From RGIG5952 sp045603485 (lineage in GTDB: Bacteria; Verrucomicrobiota; Kiritimatiellia; RFP12; JAAYLN01): DNA of 64,000 nt. The notes under the pieces were generated by a model. That model was given only the letters and a program-made list of their open reading frames with translations, did not search any database and had not been told where the DNA came from. Positions 31,872 to 41,116 of the stretch are shown piece by piece; the first letter of the stretch is position 1; every line of letters starts with the position of its first letter. The stretch spans positions 3,477 to 67,476 of the forward strand of contig JAZUMF010000105.1 of NCBI GenBank assembly GCA_045603485.1, written 5' to 3'. A program made the translations under genes and the position numbers.

Positions 31872-33274
31872 AAAACAAACTCGACTCATCCTCAACTATT
31901 GTCGGCGCCATCCATGGCGACATTCTTAAATTTACCGTCGGATTAGACCCTGTCCTAGACTTAAATCTGGTTGAGTGGGACTGCCTGGGCTCTGCGGCTC
32001 ATGTGACAATGCTTGAGAAGATGCCTTCAAAGCCAAAGCTCTTCTCAAAGAAAGAGCGCGACGCAATCGTCCGCGAGCTCATTGCCATTATTAAGCGGGC
32101 GCGGGCAGGTGAATTTGCGATTACCGACGAGGATCAGGACTGCCATCTTGCCATTGAGCGCACCCTGACTGAAAAGCTTGGCGACATTGGCAAGCGCGTT
32201 CATACCGGGCGGTCGAGAAACGACCAGTCGGCTACTGCAATACGCCTGTACAGCCGCAATGAACTGCTGGAAACGGCAGATGAGATGCTTGAGCTCTCTT
32301 CCGCTCTAATCGGTTTTGGCAAAAAGAACAGGACAATACCGATGGTGGGCCGTACTCATCTGCAGCCTGCGATGCCAAGCTCGGTCGGCGTTTGGGCAAC
32401 CGCTTATGCTGAAGAGTTTATAAGCACCTTGAACTATGTTTTAGAGGGTGCAATTGATTATACCAATACATGTCCTTTGGGTTCTGCGGCAAGCTATGGA
32501 GTTCCGCTGCCGATCGATCGTAAGCTTACTGCCGAGCTTTTGGCATTTAAGGCTCCCATCCACAATGTACTTGCGGCCGGCAATAGCCGCGGCAAAACAG
32601 AAAGCGTGATAATTTCGGCTCTTGCGCAGATAATGATTACGGCATCGCGTCTGGCACAGGACCTTATCATCTTTTCAATGCCGGAGTTCGGCTACTTCTC
32701 AATTCCAAAGGAGTTCTGCACGGGCTCTTCGATTATGCCGCAGAAGTACAACCCCGATGTCTGCGAGCTTATTCGCTCGAAGGCGGCTCAGGTTGTCGCA
32801 TTATCGACGGCGGCAAATGGCGTTATGGTAGGAATGCCCGGCGGCTACAATCGCGATTTGCAGGACACCAAAAAGCTCCTTATGGAGGCTTTTGATACAA
32901 CAAGGGCAACTCTTCGCATTCTTTCGTGTCTCGTTGGCGGGCTCCGCGCCCACCCAGACCGTCTGCGTGCCGCCTTTGAGGATCCTGGCGTCTTTGCAAC
33001 GGATCGTGCGCTTGAGCTGGTTGCCGGCGGTATGCCATTCCGCGATGCTTATCATCAGGTTCGCGACCACCTTGAGGATTTAAGGGGTATGGATCCCGAC
33101 GCGACGATTGCGTTAAAGACTCACGAGGGAGCCCCGTTTGGCCTTGACTTTAAGCTTTACTCGACGGCTCTTTCCGACGCCCGTAAGCGTATCTCTGGCC
33201 GCAAACGCGAAATCAACAATGCCTTGCGTAAGCTCCTCGGTGTTTCTTTTCCTGAACTCTCTAGCCTCAAATAA
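31868..33274 (+). CDS. argH: Argininosuccinate lyase
   Basis: This enzyme cleaves argininosuccinate to arginine and fumarate, the last step of arginine synthesis. At 468 residues it shows GDIGKRVHTGRSRNDQ, the TH in GRTHLQPAMPSS, and the superfamily loop GSSIMPQKYNPD with the catalytic Ser and the conserved Lys before YNP. The N-terminus is unusual: the LWGGRF-type start is replaced by IVGAIHGDILKFTVGLDP. It starts within the stop codon of the preceding gene (ATGA), so it is translationally coupled. It is followed by tgt after two bases. No other arginine genes are in the window. Confidence 0.95.
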   Translation: MKNKLDSSSTIVGAIHGDILKFTVGLDPVLDLNLVEWDCLGSAAHVTMLEKMPSKPKLFSKKERDAIVRELIAIIKRARAGEFAITDEDQDCHLAIERTLTEKLGDIGKRVHTGRSRNDQSATAIRLYSRNELLETADEMLELSSALIGFGKKNRTIPMVGRTHLQPAMPSSVGVWATAYAEEFISTLNYVLEGAIDYTNTCPLGSAASYGVPLPIDRKLTAELLAFKAPIHNVLAAGNSRGKTESVIISALAQIMITASRLAQDLIIFSMPEFGYFSIPKEFCTGSSIMPQKYNPDVCELIRSKAAQVVALSTAANGVMVGMPGGYNRDLQDTKKLLMEAFDTTRATLRILSCLVGGLRAHPDRLRAAFEDPGVFATDRALELVAGGMPFRDAYHQVRDHLEDLRGMDPDATIALKTHEGAPFGLDFKLYSTALSDARKRISGRKREINNALRKLLGVSFPELSSLK

Positions 33275-33276
33275 TT

Positions 33277-34377
33277 ATGGGTTGCTTTGAAATACTGAAA
33301 ACCTGCGGCAAGGCGCGTCGCGGGCGGCTGACGACCGCTCATGGCGTAATTGAGACTCCTGTATTTATGCCGGTCGGCACTCAAGCAACCGTTAAGACTC
33401 TTGAGCCGCGCGACCTTGAAGAGCTTCAGGCTCAAATTATTCTTTCTAACACTTACCACCTTCTTGTGCGCCCGGGTCCGGAGATAATCGCGACTTGCGG
33501 TGGTCTCCATAAGTTTATGGGATGGAATAAGCCCATTCTGACCGACAGTGGAGGCTTTCAGGTATTTTCGCTGACAAAGCTTCGCAAAATGACTCAGGAT
33601 GGAGTCTTCTTCAACTCGCATGTTGATGGAAGAAGGCTCTTTTTAGGGCCAAAGGAGTCGATGGAAATGCAGCGCATTCTCGGCTCAGACATTGCGATGT
33701 GCTTTGATGAGTGCCCGCCATATCCTTGCGATGCTGCTTATGCCCGCAAGTCTATAGAATGCACTCTGAAATGGGCGCGAATTTGTCGTGAACAGCCAAG
33801 GGCCGAGGGGCAGCTTGTCTTTGGCATTGACCAAGGCGGCGACGATGAACGGCTTCGTGCCTATTGCGGCAAGGAACTTGCCGCAATGGACTTTGACGGA
33901 TATGCCATTGGCGGTGTTTCAGTCGGCGAGCCCGAAGATGTGTTAATACGCGAGATTGATTATGGCGTTGCCGCGCTGCCTGAAGAGAAGCCCCGATATG
34001 TAATGGGGCTCGGCGATATGTGGCAGCTTGTCGAAGCGGTAATCCGCGGAGTTGATATGTTTGACTGCGTGATTCCTACGCGTCACGCCCGTAACGGCTC
34101 TGCCTTTACCAGAGACGGCTCAATCCATATCAAGGCTGGCGAGTTCAAGGCCGACACCTCCCCGATTGAAGAAGGCTGCACCTGCTACGCATGTCAAAAC
34201 TTCTCAAGGGCATATATACGCCATCTTCTCAATGTCGGCGAAATTCTCGGCGTACGCCTCTTGACTCTCCACAATATCCATTGCTATATGGTATTTATGG
34301 AGGAGATGCGTAAATCCCTTGAGGACGACACCTTCCCCGAATGGGCTATGGAACAGCGCCGTCGCCTTCGCGGTTAG
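33277..34377 (+). CDS. tgt: tRNA-guanine transglycosylase (queuine tRNA-ribosyltransferase)
   Basis: This enzyme exchanges guanine 34 for preQ1 in Asn, Asp, His and Tyr tRNAs. At 366 residues it has NTYHLLVRPG, the ILTDSGGFQVFSL loop with the catalytic Asp, the second Asp region VDMFDCVIPTRHARNG, and the zinc site CTCYAC ... H near the C-terminus. FGIDQGG replaces the more common FGIVQGG. It ends in a four-base overlap with the convergent kinase-MurQ gene, so the two messages are antisense at their ends. Confidence 0.96.
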   Translation: MGCFEILKTCGKARRGRLTTAHGVIETPVFMPVGTQATVKTLEPRDLEELQAQIILSNTYHLLVRPGPEIIATCGGLHKFMGWNKPILTDSGGFQVFSLTKLRKMTQDGVFFNSHVDGRRLFLGPKESMEMQRILGSDIAMCFDECPPYPCDAAYARKSIECTLKWARICREQPRAEGQLVFGIDQGGDDERLRAYCGKELAAMDFDGYAIGGVSVGEPEDVLIREIDYGVAALPEEKPRYVMGLGDMWQLVEAVIRGVDMFDCVIPTRHARNGSAFTRDGSIHIKAGEFKADTSPIEEGCTCYACQNFSRAYIRHLLNVGEILGVRLLTLHNIHCYMVFMEEMRKSLEDDTFPEWAMEQRRRLRG

Positions 34378-36158
34378 TCTTGACGACTTCTGAAGGCTTC
34401 AACGGCTTTGCGGATGCTGAAGCCGTTTTCCTCTAAAAGCTTTAAGGCTCTGTCGCTGTCTGCGCCTGTGATATTTTGCACAATACCGACCATTCTTCCC
34501 TTGAGTTTAACATTGGTCGGCCGCAAATTTATCATAAGATTTTCGTAGACCTTGCCAGTCATTACCATTGCACAAGTGGTTATCATATTCATAACCATCT
34601 TTTGGGCATTACCGGCCTTCATTCTTGTGGAGCCTGTGACAGCCTCTGCGCCGGTATCGACATAGATTGCGACATCTGAGATGGTATGGATTCTACAATG
34701 GCGATTTGAGCTTAACGAAATCGTCTTACAGCCAAGCTCCTTCGCAAATGCCATCGCCGAATAGACATACGCCGCATTTCCCGATGCCGAGATGCCCATA
34801 ACGACATCTTCAGGCTTTAGATTGCGCGCAAGCAAATCGTTTTTACCGGCTTCTGCGCTATCCTCCACTTGCTCGACTGCACGAAAAACGGCCCCTTCCC
34901 CACCTGCGATATTGGCGATAACCGTATCATAATCGACACCATATGTCGGCGGACATTCAGCGGCGTCCTGCACGGCAAGTCGACCGGATGTGCCGGCGCC
35001 GATGTAAATCAGCCTACCGCCATTTCTGAAGCCGTCCGCAACCAAATCAACGGCTCTTGAAATTGCACCAATAGCACCGCCTACCGCCTCAACCGATCTG
35101 GCATTCTCATCATTGATGATATGAACCATTGATATGGCATCCATTTTATCAATGTGTTTTGTTCTCGGGTTTCGAACTTCAGTTGCAAACTCAGGAGCCT
35201 TAAAATCAGAGACTGCATCTGCCGCTTTTCCGCCAAACCAGAAATTATTGAAATGGTCTCGAAATTCTGTAGGCACCGGAATTCCAGCCAAAGCAAAAGC
35301 TCGCTGGCAAGCACCAAAACACTGAGGCATCGTAGCCGCTTCAAGCTCAATGACACCCGATAGCGCATCCTCGATCATCGGGACAAAGATATCCGCGCAA
35401 TTAAGCAAGCCGCCTGATATTATCGCATGATTTCCGCACTCAATGCGACCTTTCGTTAAAAGCATCATCTCTGCAATGCGTGATGCTGACTTACGCAAAA
35501 TTCTCCTTGAAAGCTCATCCCCCTCGCGAGCAAGCTTAAAGGCTAGAGGGGCAAATGAAGCGATATAATCAGAGCCGCGCTCGTATATCAATGATAGGTT
35601 ATCGATAACACGACCGCCGACCAGTTCCTCAGCGGCCTCTACAAGACGAAGCTTCTCGCTTTTAGGATCCTCCTCCGAATCCAACGCCAACCTTAAAATA
35701 TCACGACCGATATCACAACCGCCGCCCGCATTGTCCAGCAAATATCCCCAACCGCCTGTCCTTATCAGATTGCTGCCATCATATCCGAAGACGGCCGAGC
35801 CGGTTCCTGCGATAGCGGCAATGCAAGGCCCCGGCGCTTCCGAGCTATAAATAACATTCATAATGTCAGACTCGACAACAATATCCAAGCCCTCACTATG
35901 CAAAAGCTTCTCCATGCGCTGACCGTTTTGACTCGTATACGCTCCAGCGACACCTGCAAAGATTCGGCATTTGCAATCACGATTGCAAAGCAATTCGTCA
36001 ACACCTTCCTTAATCACGGCACAGGCACGCTCAATGCCAATGACATTCGGATTTGTAGCCCCCTTTGTCACGCGCGAGAAAATTTCGCCCATCTTTGAAA
36101 AAAGCAAAAATTCGCTTTTTGTACCGCCGCCGTCAATAGCTATAAGCAATTCGTCCAT
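34374..36158 (-). CDS. murQ: Fused N-acetylhexosamine kinase (BadF/BadG family) and MurNAc-6-phosphate etherase MurQ
   Basis: This bifunctional protein has 594 residues. The N-terminal part (1-295) is an actin-like ATPase of the BadF/BadG/BcrA/MurK type with IDGGGTKSEF, IAGTGSAVFG and GGWGYLLDN-GGGCDIG. The C-terminal part (about 305-594) is MurQ: NPRTKHIDKM, GAGTSGRLAVQDAAECPPTYG with the catalytic Glu, GISASGNAAYV and TGSTRMKAGNAQK. Together it would phosphorylate MurNAc/GlcNAc and split MurNAc-6-P into GlcNAc-6-P and D-lactate, for peptidoglycan recycling. The start at 36158 has AAGG upstream; the frame to 36206 adds foreign residues. It follows the HTH-EIIA gene. Confidence 0.93.
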   Translation of the reverse strand: MDELLIAIDGGGTKSEFLLFSKMGEIFSRVTKGATNPNVIGIERACAVIKEGVDELLCNRDCKCRIFAGVAGAYTSQNGQRMEKLLHSEGLDIVVESDIMNVIYSSEAPGPCIAAIAGTGSAVFGYDGSNLIRTGGWGYLLDNAGGGCDIGRDILRLALDSEEDPKSEKLRLVEAAEELVGGRVIDNLSLIYERGSDYIASFAPLAFKLAREGDELSRRILRKSASRIAEMMLLTKGRIECGNHAIISGGLLNCADIFVPMIEDALSGVIELEAATMPQCFGACQRAFALAGIPVPTEFRDHFNNFWFGGKAADAVSDFKAPEFATEVRNPRTKHIDKMDAISMVHIINDENARSVEAVGGAIGAISRAVDLVADGFRNGGRLIYIGAGTSGRLAVQDAAECPPTYGVDYDTVIANIAGGEGAVFRAVEQVEDSAEAGKNDLLARNLKPEDVVMGISASGNAAYVYSAMAFAKELGCKTISLSSNRHCRIHTISDVAIYVDTGAEAVTGSTRMKAGNAQKMVMNMITTCAMVMTGKVYENLMINLRPTNVKLKGRMVGIVQNITGADSDRALKLLEENGFSIRKAVEAFRSRQD

Positions 36159-36202
36159 GATTACCTTCTTTGGGAAAGACACCCTTGATGTATTTTCAAA
36201 AA

Positions 36203-36889
36203 TCATTTAATCGCATCGACAATTTCAGCCGGCGAATCTGAATTTCTAAGAAGCTCAAGGAGAGTCTTATCGTTCAGAAGCATACAGAGACGCGCCAATG
36301 TGCGGAGGTGTACCTTATCCTCGTGACAAACCAAGGTGAAGAATAAATCGGTAGGCTTGCCGTCGGGCGCGCCGAAGTGAATTGGGGTTGCAGTGCGACC
36401 GAGGAGAAGAAACGATTCGCTTGCGAGATAGGGATCGTGACAGCGGGGATGAAGAATGGCAAATCCGCCGGCCATAGCTGTTGAGCAAAGCTCCTCGCGC
36501 CGTCTTAAGCTTTCAAGCAAATCCTTCGGGTCGTAAAGCAACCCCAGTTCGTCCGCCATCCTGACCGACTCCGATATCACCGATGCCTTTGTGCGCGCGT
36601 TAAAATTCAGGTTTATGCGCTCTATTGAAAGAAGCGATGTCAAAGACAAGGCAACTCCGTCCTTGCGATGGTCGTGAGCGGCATTCTTTTCATAATCGCC
36701 CAGCTTGCGCTCATTCATTGCAAGAATATGGCGCGACGCCCACGCGTCCAAATCATCTTCCCTAAAGCTCGGTCGGGAAATATCGCCGATGTAGGGCAGC
36801 TCCCCTTCTCTTGCATACGCAATTATATCACGACTCGGCATATGCAGATAAGCCGCGGCATCATCCAAATTTAATTGCCTTATAGCCAT
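36203..36889 (-). CDS. Helix-turn-helix (excisionase-type) protein fused to PTS EIIA domain
   Basis: This protein has 228 residues. The N-terminal 60 residues form an excisionase/MerR-like DNA-binding module (LNLDDAAAYLHMPSRDIIAY, then PSFREDDLDAWA). From about 80 a PtsN-type EIIA domain follows, with the phospho-histidine in GGFAILHPR. No sugar permease is adjacent, so it looks like a regulator whose DNA binding responds to phosphorylation. It lies between truA (its ATG shares bases with the truA stop, TGATG) and the kinase-MurQ fusion, so amino-sugar recycling is a plausible target. Function is inferred. I chose the second Met for the coupling. Confidence 0.85.
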   Translation of the reverse strand: MAIRQLNLDDAAAYLHMPSRDIIAYAREGELPYIGDISRPSFREDDLDAWASRHILAMNERKLGDYEKNAAHDHRKDGVALSLTSLLSIERINLNFNARTKASVISESVRMADELGLLYDPKDLLESLRRREELCSTAMAGGFAILHPRCHDPYLASESFLLLGRTATPIHFGAPDGKPTDLFFTLVCHEDKVHLRTLARLCMLLNDKTLLELLRNSDSPAEIVDAIK

Positions 36890-37626
36890 CAGTACCAGAC
36901 CCTCCAAAGGGTTAGACCTTGAGGAGGTGCAGATGGAACACGCGCTGTGCGACTAGCGCAGGAATCAAGCAATTCGGTAATTCGCTCAGGTCTCTCCTGA
37001 CCATGCCCAATGCGAATAAGCATCCCTACCATGCTGCGTACCTGTTTATAGAGAAAGCCGTTGCCACGGACGCGCAGAGTGATAAAACTGCCGCGTTTTG
37101 AAATTTCAAAATCGGTGATAGTCCTGACCGTTGAATCAATCTCCCGTTGTGGATTTGCCATAAATGGACGAAAGTCATGCTCCCCGACAAACCTTGCTGC
37201 CCCCTCCCGCATCAAATCAAGATTAAGAGGTCGATGGACCTGCACGGCATAAAGTCGCTCTTGCGGCGCCAGGATTTTACCATTGAAGATGCAATAACGG
37301 TACTCCTTGGAGTGGGCCGTCCGTCTTGCATGAAAGTTATCGCCGACCTTCTTTACCGAAGTAATTCTGATGTCTTGCGGAAGCCTGGCATTGAGCGCAA
37401 AGAGAATTGAACGCACAGTCATTCGTGTATCAAGGTCGAAATGTGCGACTTGCCCACGCGCATGCACCCCGCGGTCTGTACGACCACTTCCGTGAAGCTT
37501 AACGCGCACACCCGCCATTGCCTCTATGGCAAGCTCTATTACCTCTTGCACCGTCGTGTGACCAGGTTGGACCTGCCATCCTGCATAGTTTGTGCCGTCG
37601 TAGGCAATGGTTAGACAAAAACGCAT
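36889..37626 (-). CDS. truA: tRNA pseudouridine synthase A
   Basis: TruA makes pseudouridine at positions 38-40 of tRNA anticodon arms. At 245 residues from ATG 37626 it has YDGTNYAGWQ, the catalytic Asp in GSGRTDRGVHA, FHARRTAHSKEYRY and the C-terminal GNGFLYKQVRSMVG. GAG lies nine bases before the ATG and the preceding phosphoribosyltransferase stops five bases upstream. The longer frame from 37641 would overlap that gene. Its stop codon overlaps the start of the HTH-EIIA gene. Confidence 0.95.
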   Translation of the reverse strand: MRFCLTIAYDGTNYAGWQVQPGHTTVQEVIELAIEAMAGVRVKLHGSGRTDRGVHARGQVAHFDLDTRMTVRSILFALNARLPQDIRITSVKKVGDNFHARRTAHSKEYRYCIFNGKILAPQERLYAVQVHRPLNLDLMREGAARFVGEHDFRPFMANPQREIDSTVRTITDFEISKRGSFITLRVRGNGFLYKQVRSMVGMLIRIGHGQERPERITELLDSCASRTARVPSAPPQGLTLWRVWY

Positions 37627-37631
37627 AACGC

Positions 37632-38165
37632 TTACTCGCAAAGGCGGGCAATTTCAGGGTCTTTTTCCTTAATCTCTTCGGGCGTCAATCCTTCAAGCTC
37701 ATGAGGAAAGACTATCCACTCGTTTGTGGCTTTTAAGAAGAAATCAGGCTCTATTTCCGTTTTGTTGTTGTGCGGCTTGTAGTATAAGGTCGCTATTTTA
37801 GGCTCGCACCCGGCCTCTGCAAGCAACTGCTTTAGACGCCATGCCGTCTGCCCGCTGTCAAAAACATCATCAACGACAAGTATCTTCTTACCTGGGGTCA
37901 AAAAGGTGTTGAACTTTTCCGGCAAATCAATCGAAAAGGTCGAAGTTTGCGACATGCCTGAATAGGACGAGCACTTAACCGGAAGATTTGCACATTGATG
38001 TCCCTTAAAGACAAAAAATTCATGAACGGAAATCGCAATAGGCGTACCGCCGCGCCAAAGACCCACAAGTAAGTCAGGACGGTAGCCTGTATCCCAAATT
38101 GACTTTGCGAATGCAAAGGCATCCCGATTTTGCTGGTCAGCTGAAATGTAAACCTTCTTTGACAT
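37632..38165 (-). CDS. Purine phosphoribosyltransferase (hypoxanthine/xanthine type)
   Basis: This 177-residue type I phosphoribosyltransferase salvages a purine base with PRPP. The PRPP loop VVDDVFDSGQT is at about residues 98-108, and the early RGGTPIA loop and SSYSGM are typical of the hypoxanthine/xanthine group in which the hood is small. The base used cannot be decided from the sequence. It lies 14 bases after the YdjY-like gene and five bases before truA, inside the seven-gene unit headed by trpR. Confidence 0.88.
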   Translation of the reverse strand: MSKKVYISADQQNRDAFAFAKSIWDTGYRPDLLVGLWRGGTPIAISVHEFFVFKGHQCANLPVKCSSYSGMSQTSTFSIDLPEKFNTFLTPGKKILVVDDVFDSGQTAWRLKQLLAEAGCEPKIATLYYKPHNNKTEIEPDFFLKATNEWIVFPHELEGLTPEEIKEKDPEIARLCE

Positions 38166-38179
38166 AGCCCTACCCTAGA

Positions 38180-39544
38180 TTACTTGCCTTCTTCAGTGAA
38201 GAAATAAACGGTTGGATGAGTTTTCCTTAAAAGACGCACCGTTGGCATAATCGCCGAGAGCGGAGTCTTTGCCGGTGCAAAAACGAGAAGCACAGGTAGC
38301 CCCGCCCCGTTTTCGGCAATAGTGGCAGCCGCCGCCTCTGGAGTCTTTGCTGTAAATGTTTTAGAGGAAAGAATTGGCTCAAGCGAATCAGTTGAAGTCC
38401 AATCCTCCAAAATCTTAGTCATGGAAATCAAAGGCACGCCATTGGTCTCTAAACCAAAGTGAATTTCCCACGGTTGCGAAGGACGATCCTTAACCTTACG
38501 CCAGGTTGGACTTGGCATAAAGCCCTTGTAATAGACAGAATCTGCATTTGGGGTGGCGACCCGAATACCCTTGTCACCCTCAAGAAGCGCAAGCATTTGA
38601 GCTTGCTCAATTGCAGTCGCCAAAGAAATCTTATCATCAAAGACTATCTCGACAAATGGAGTAAAGCCCCCATCAACCGCGCCCTTCATCCTCGCGATGA
38701 CATTTGAGGCCGCAAGCGTTGAACTGACGCCTACCTCATTAAGATCGTAAACAACTCCATTGTCGCCATTCTTTACCGTAAGAACATAATCCTTTACATG
38801 GCGAAGACCGTCATTGCGTTTAAGGGGCCGAAAACGCAGCTTATAAAGACCGAAAGGCTTGAGCTTGGAATCAGGTGAAAGTAAAAAACGCTCATATACA
38901 TCCGATTGCGGACAACGCATCGGCATATCGAGCACCGTTTGTGGCTCGTTGTATGATGAAAGAACCGAATTAGGAGCCAATGAATCGCAAAGGCGCGTGC
39001 CCTCCTTACCTTCAGGATCGTCAGGCGAACCGCAGAATATAAAGTAATCAACGGCTAAAGGCGCACGCGTTTGCATATCGATGATAAACCGTTGAATAGG
39101 GACATAAGTCGTATTGGTCTCGGAAAAAGGAGCGACATCCACTAAAATGCGCTCACCCTTAGGCCAAAAGCTCATAGTCCTGGAATCGACATTCTTACCC
39201 CTCGGCACGCCAAGAGCCTCTATTGCCCTCGCTATGGCGCCAGGTCGTGCAAAGGTACGAAAGAGAGCCTCATAGCTACGGTCGCTAAGCTCGCCAATAA
39301 TAGGAAACTCAAGAGTCACCCCTGATTGCACATCACACATCTCGGCAAGGACAACAACCTCGCCGGCCTTCTTATCAAGACGAAGAGCACGCTCTGCAAT
39401 TATGCCAGCCTCCTTGGATTGCGCCGCCGTCCACTTATCGACAAAATCAAGATTGACCTTTTGCATATCGTTGGTCTCGTAGATAGTCGCAAAAGCGGAA
39501 AAAGCCACAAGACCAAAGAAAATAGAACCCAAGAAACTCTTCAT
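38180..39544 (-). CDS. Exported YdjY-like protein
   Basis: This 454-residue protein has a signal peptide (1-20, FFGLVAFSAFA). Residues about 50-125 (KAGEVVVLAEMCDVQSGVTLEF, SDRSYEALFRTFARPGAIA, ALGVPRGK) match the pattern of YdjY domains, which are known mostly from Planctomycetes and Verrucomicrobia and have no assigned activity. The remaining 300 residues are not recognised; they contain a strand-rich region and a C-terminal thioredoxin-like LPVLLVFAPAKTP stretch. It lies 29 bases after the aminotransferase gene in the same unit. The YdjY call is by pattern, with no database check. Confidence 0.7.
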   Translation of the reverse strand: MKSFLGSIFFGLVAFSAFATIYETNDMQKVNLDFVDKWTAAQSKEAGIIAERALRLDKKAGEVVVLAEMCDVQSGVTLEFPIIGELSDRSYEALFRTFARPGAIARAIEALGVPRGKNVDSRTMSFWPKGERILVDVAPFSETNTTYVPIQRFIIDMQTRAPLAVDYFIFCGSPDDPEGKEGTRLCDSLAPNSVLSSYNEPQTVLDMPMRCPQSDVYERFLLSPDSKLKPFGLYKLRFRPLKRNDGLRHVKDYVLTVKNGDNGVVYDLNEVGVSSTLAASNVIARMKGAVDGGFTPFVEIVFDDKISLATAIEQAQMLALLEGDKGIRVATPNADSVYYKGFMPSPTWRKVKDRPSQPWEIHFGLETNGVPLISMTKILEDWTSTDSLEPILSSKTFTAKTPEAAAATIAENGAGLPVLLVFAPAKTPLSAIMPTVRLLRKTHPTVYFFTEEGK

Positions 39545-39573
39545 CTTAACACCCCTTTATGACAAGCTCGACA

Positions 39574-40776
39574 CTACACCTTGTATGATGCGACAGCGCG
39601 GGCAAATGCCTCCCTTGAGCGCTCAATCACATCAGTCTCAACGCTATAGCTAAGACGCATAAAACCAGGGCACCCAAAGCCGGAGCCTGGCACTGCCAAA
39701 ACTCCATGCTCAAGCAAATGACCGACGAACCTCACATCATCGCCGCCGGGCACCTCCGGGAATACATAAAATGCGCCGTTGGGCCGAACATACTTCAAAC
39801 CGACCTCATCCAAAATCGCAAGCATCTTCTCGCGGCGCTCAGCGTATATAGAAAGGTCAACACCGCAGTTCAAAACCCGCATTGCAAGCTTTTGTCCAAT
39901 GATAGGGGCATTGACGAAGCCAAGCGTACGAGTAGTCAAAACAACGGCCGCTAAAAACTGGTCAATGTTAGGCAAATCGGGATTCGCGACAAGATAGCCG
40001 ACACGCTCACCGGCCATCGACAAACTCTTCGAAAACGACCCCAAAACAATCGCGAACGGAGATTTAGAAAGAACCGGCGGCACCTTTGCATTATCGTATG
40101 CAAGAAAACGGTAAGGCTCATCAGAAAGAATAAAAATCGGCCTCTCTCGATTTTCATTTATGCGGTTCACCATATCACCCAAAGCTTGCACAGACTCCTC
40201 AGAATATACACAGCCGGTCGGGTTATTTGGCGAGTTGAACATAATCACGCGGGTATTAGGCGTAATCGCAGCCTCCATCGCCGCCAAATCGATATCAAAA
40301 GTATCGCGCTTAGCCGGCACAGGAATAAGCTTACCGCCAAAATGACGGCAATATGAGCCGTATTCAACAAAGTATGGAGATGGCACCAAAACCTCATCCC
40401 CAGGATTCAGCACAGCGCGGAAGAAAGATGTGATAGCCCCGGCAGCACCGCACGAAACGACAACATGCTTAGCCGCAAGCGAAGGCACCTCCTGCTCAAC
40501 GGCAAGCTTTGCAGCCAACGCCTCCCTAAATGGCATAAATCCCGCATTCGACGGATACCCCAATGCGCGCGGCTTCAAAAGATCGTCAGCCAAAGCATGC
40601 AATGCCACCGCCGCCTCATCTGGTGGCGGCAAGTCCGGATTACCAAGACTGAAGTCAAAAACATTCTCGTCGCCGATCTTCTTACGAAGCTCCGCGCCTG
40701 CCTCAAACATACGGCGAATCCACGAAGAACTACCAATCGCCGATGCAATTTCATCAGCCACAACTTTAATTGCCAT
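39574..40776 (-). CDS. Pyridoxal-phosphate aminotransferase, class I/II
   Basis: This fold-type I aminotransferase has 400 residues from ATG 40776. It has FSLGNPDLPPP, SCGAAGAI, NSPNNPTG, DEPYRFL with the PLP-contacting Asp and Tyr, and the PLP lysine in SFSKSLSMAGERVGY; RLSYS carries the carboxylate-binding Arg. Aspartate, aromatic or alanine aminotransferase activity is possible. GAAGGA lies eight bases before the ATG and the start overlaps the trpR stop by 11 bases. Coupling to a TrpR-type repressor makes an aromatic amino acid substrate attractive, but that is inference. Confidence 0.92.
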   Translation of the reverse strand: MAIKVVADEIASAIGSSSWIRRMFEAGAELRKKIGDENVFDFSLGNPDLPPPDEAAVALHALADDLLKPRALGYPSNAGFMPFREALAAKLAVEQEVPSLAAKHVVVSCGAAGAITSFFRAVLNPGDEVLVPSPYFVEYGSYCRHFGGKLIPVPAKRDTFDIDLAAMEAAITPNTRVIMFNSPNNPTGCVYSEESVQALGDMVNRINENRERPIFILSDEPYRFLAYDNAKVPPVLSKSPFAIVLGSFSKSLSMAGERVGYLVANPDLPNIDQFLAAVVLTTRTLGFVNAPIIGQKLAMRVLNCGVDLSIYAERREKMLAILDEVGLKYVRPNGAFYVFPEVPGGDDVRFVGHLLEHGVLAVPGSGFGCPGFMRLSYSVETDVIERSREAFARAVASYKV

Positions 40777-41116
40777 TCTCTGCATCCTTCTCTCTGGCAT
40801 CTGCCAGCATACGCTTAACAATAGTATTTGACGACTTTAAAAAACGGGAACCGCGTGTAATCTTACAAAGACTGACACCCAGCTTCTTTGAAATATCACG
40901 CTGCTTTTCACCTGCCTCAAGCATCTTGAAAATAAGCCACCGCGAATATAAATCACGCTGCTCCCCTACAGTCAAAAAATCGATAAAAGCCTGCTCGACC
41001 TCTTCCGGCTTTGACAGCTTAGAAAATGCCGTTGCAAGCTCAGAACGAGCTTCCTTTAACTCCTTTGACAACTGAGGAGAATCAATAGTTTTAACTTTCT
41101 TGTCTCCACTCTTCAT
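40766..41116 (-). CDS. TrpR-family (YerC/YecD-like) transcriptional regulator
   Basis: This helical DNA-binding protein of 116 residues has LTVGEQRDLYSRWLIFKMLE, then the helix-turn-helix QRDISKKLGVSLCKITRGSR, the signature of the Trp repressor superfamily. True TrpR binds tryptophan; YerC-type members do not necessarily do so. It heads a seven-gene unit (regulator, aminotransferase, YdjY-like, phosphoribosyltransferase, truA, HTH-EIIA, kinase-MurQ). A TATTAT/TATAAT run lies three to six bases before ATG 41116 and there is no Shine-Dalgarno, so the message may be leaderless. Autoregulation is possible but no operator palindrome is evident. Confidence 0.88.
   Translation of the reverse strand: MKSGDKKVKTIDSPQLSKELKEARSELATAFSKLSKPEEVEQAFIDFLTVGEQRDLYSRWLIFKMLEAGEKQRDISKKLGVSLCKITRGSRFLKSSNTIVKRMLADAREKDAENGN

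Noticed and set aside
32720..32760. Apparent loss of a catalytic lysine in argininosuccinate lyase (MPQKYNPD instead of MPQKKNPD)
   Set aside because: The lysine conserved across the fumarase superfamily is the one before x-N-P, which is present; the second position varies.
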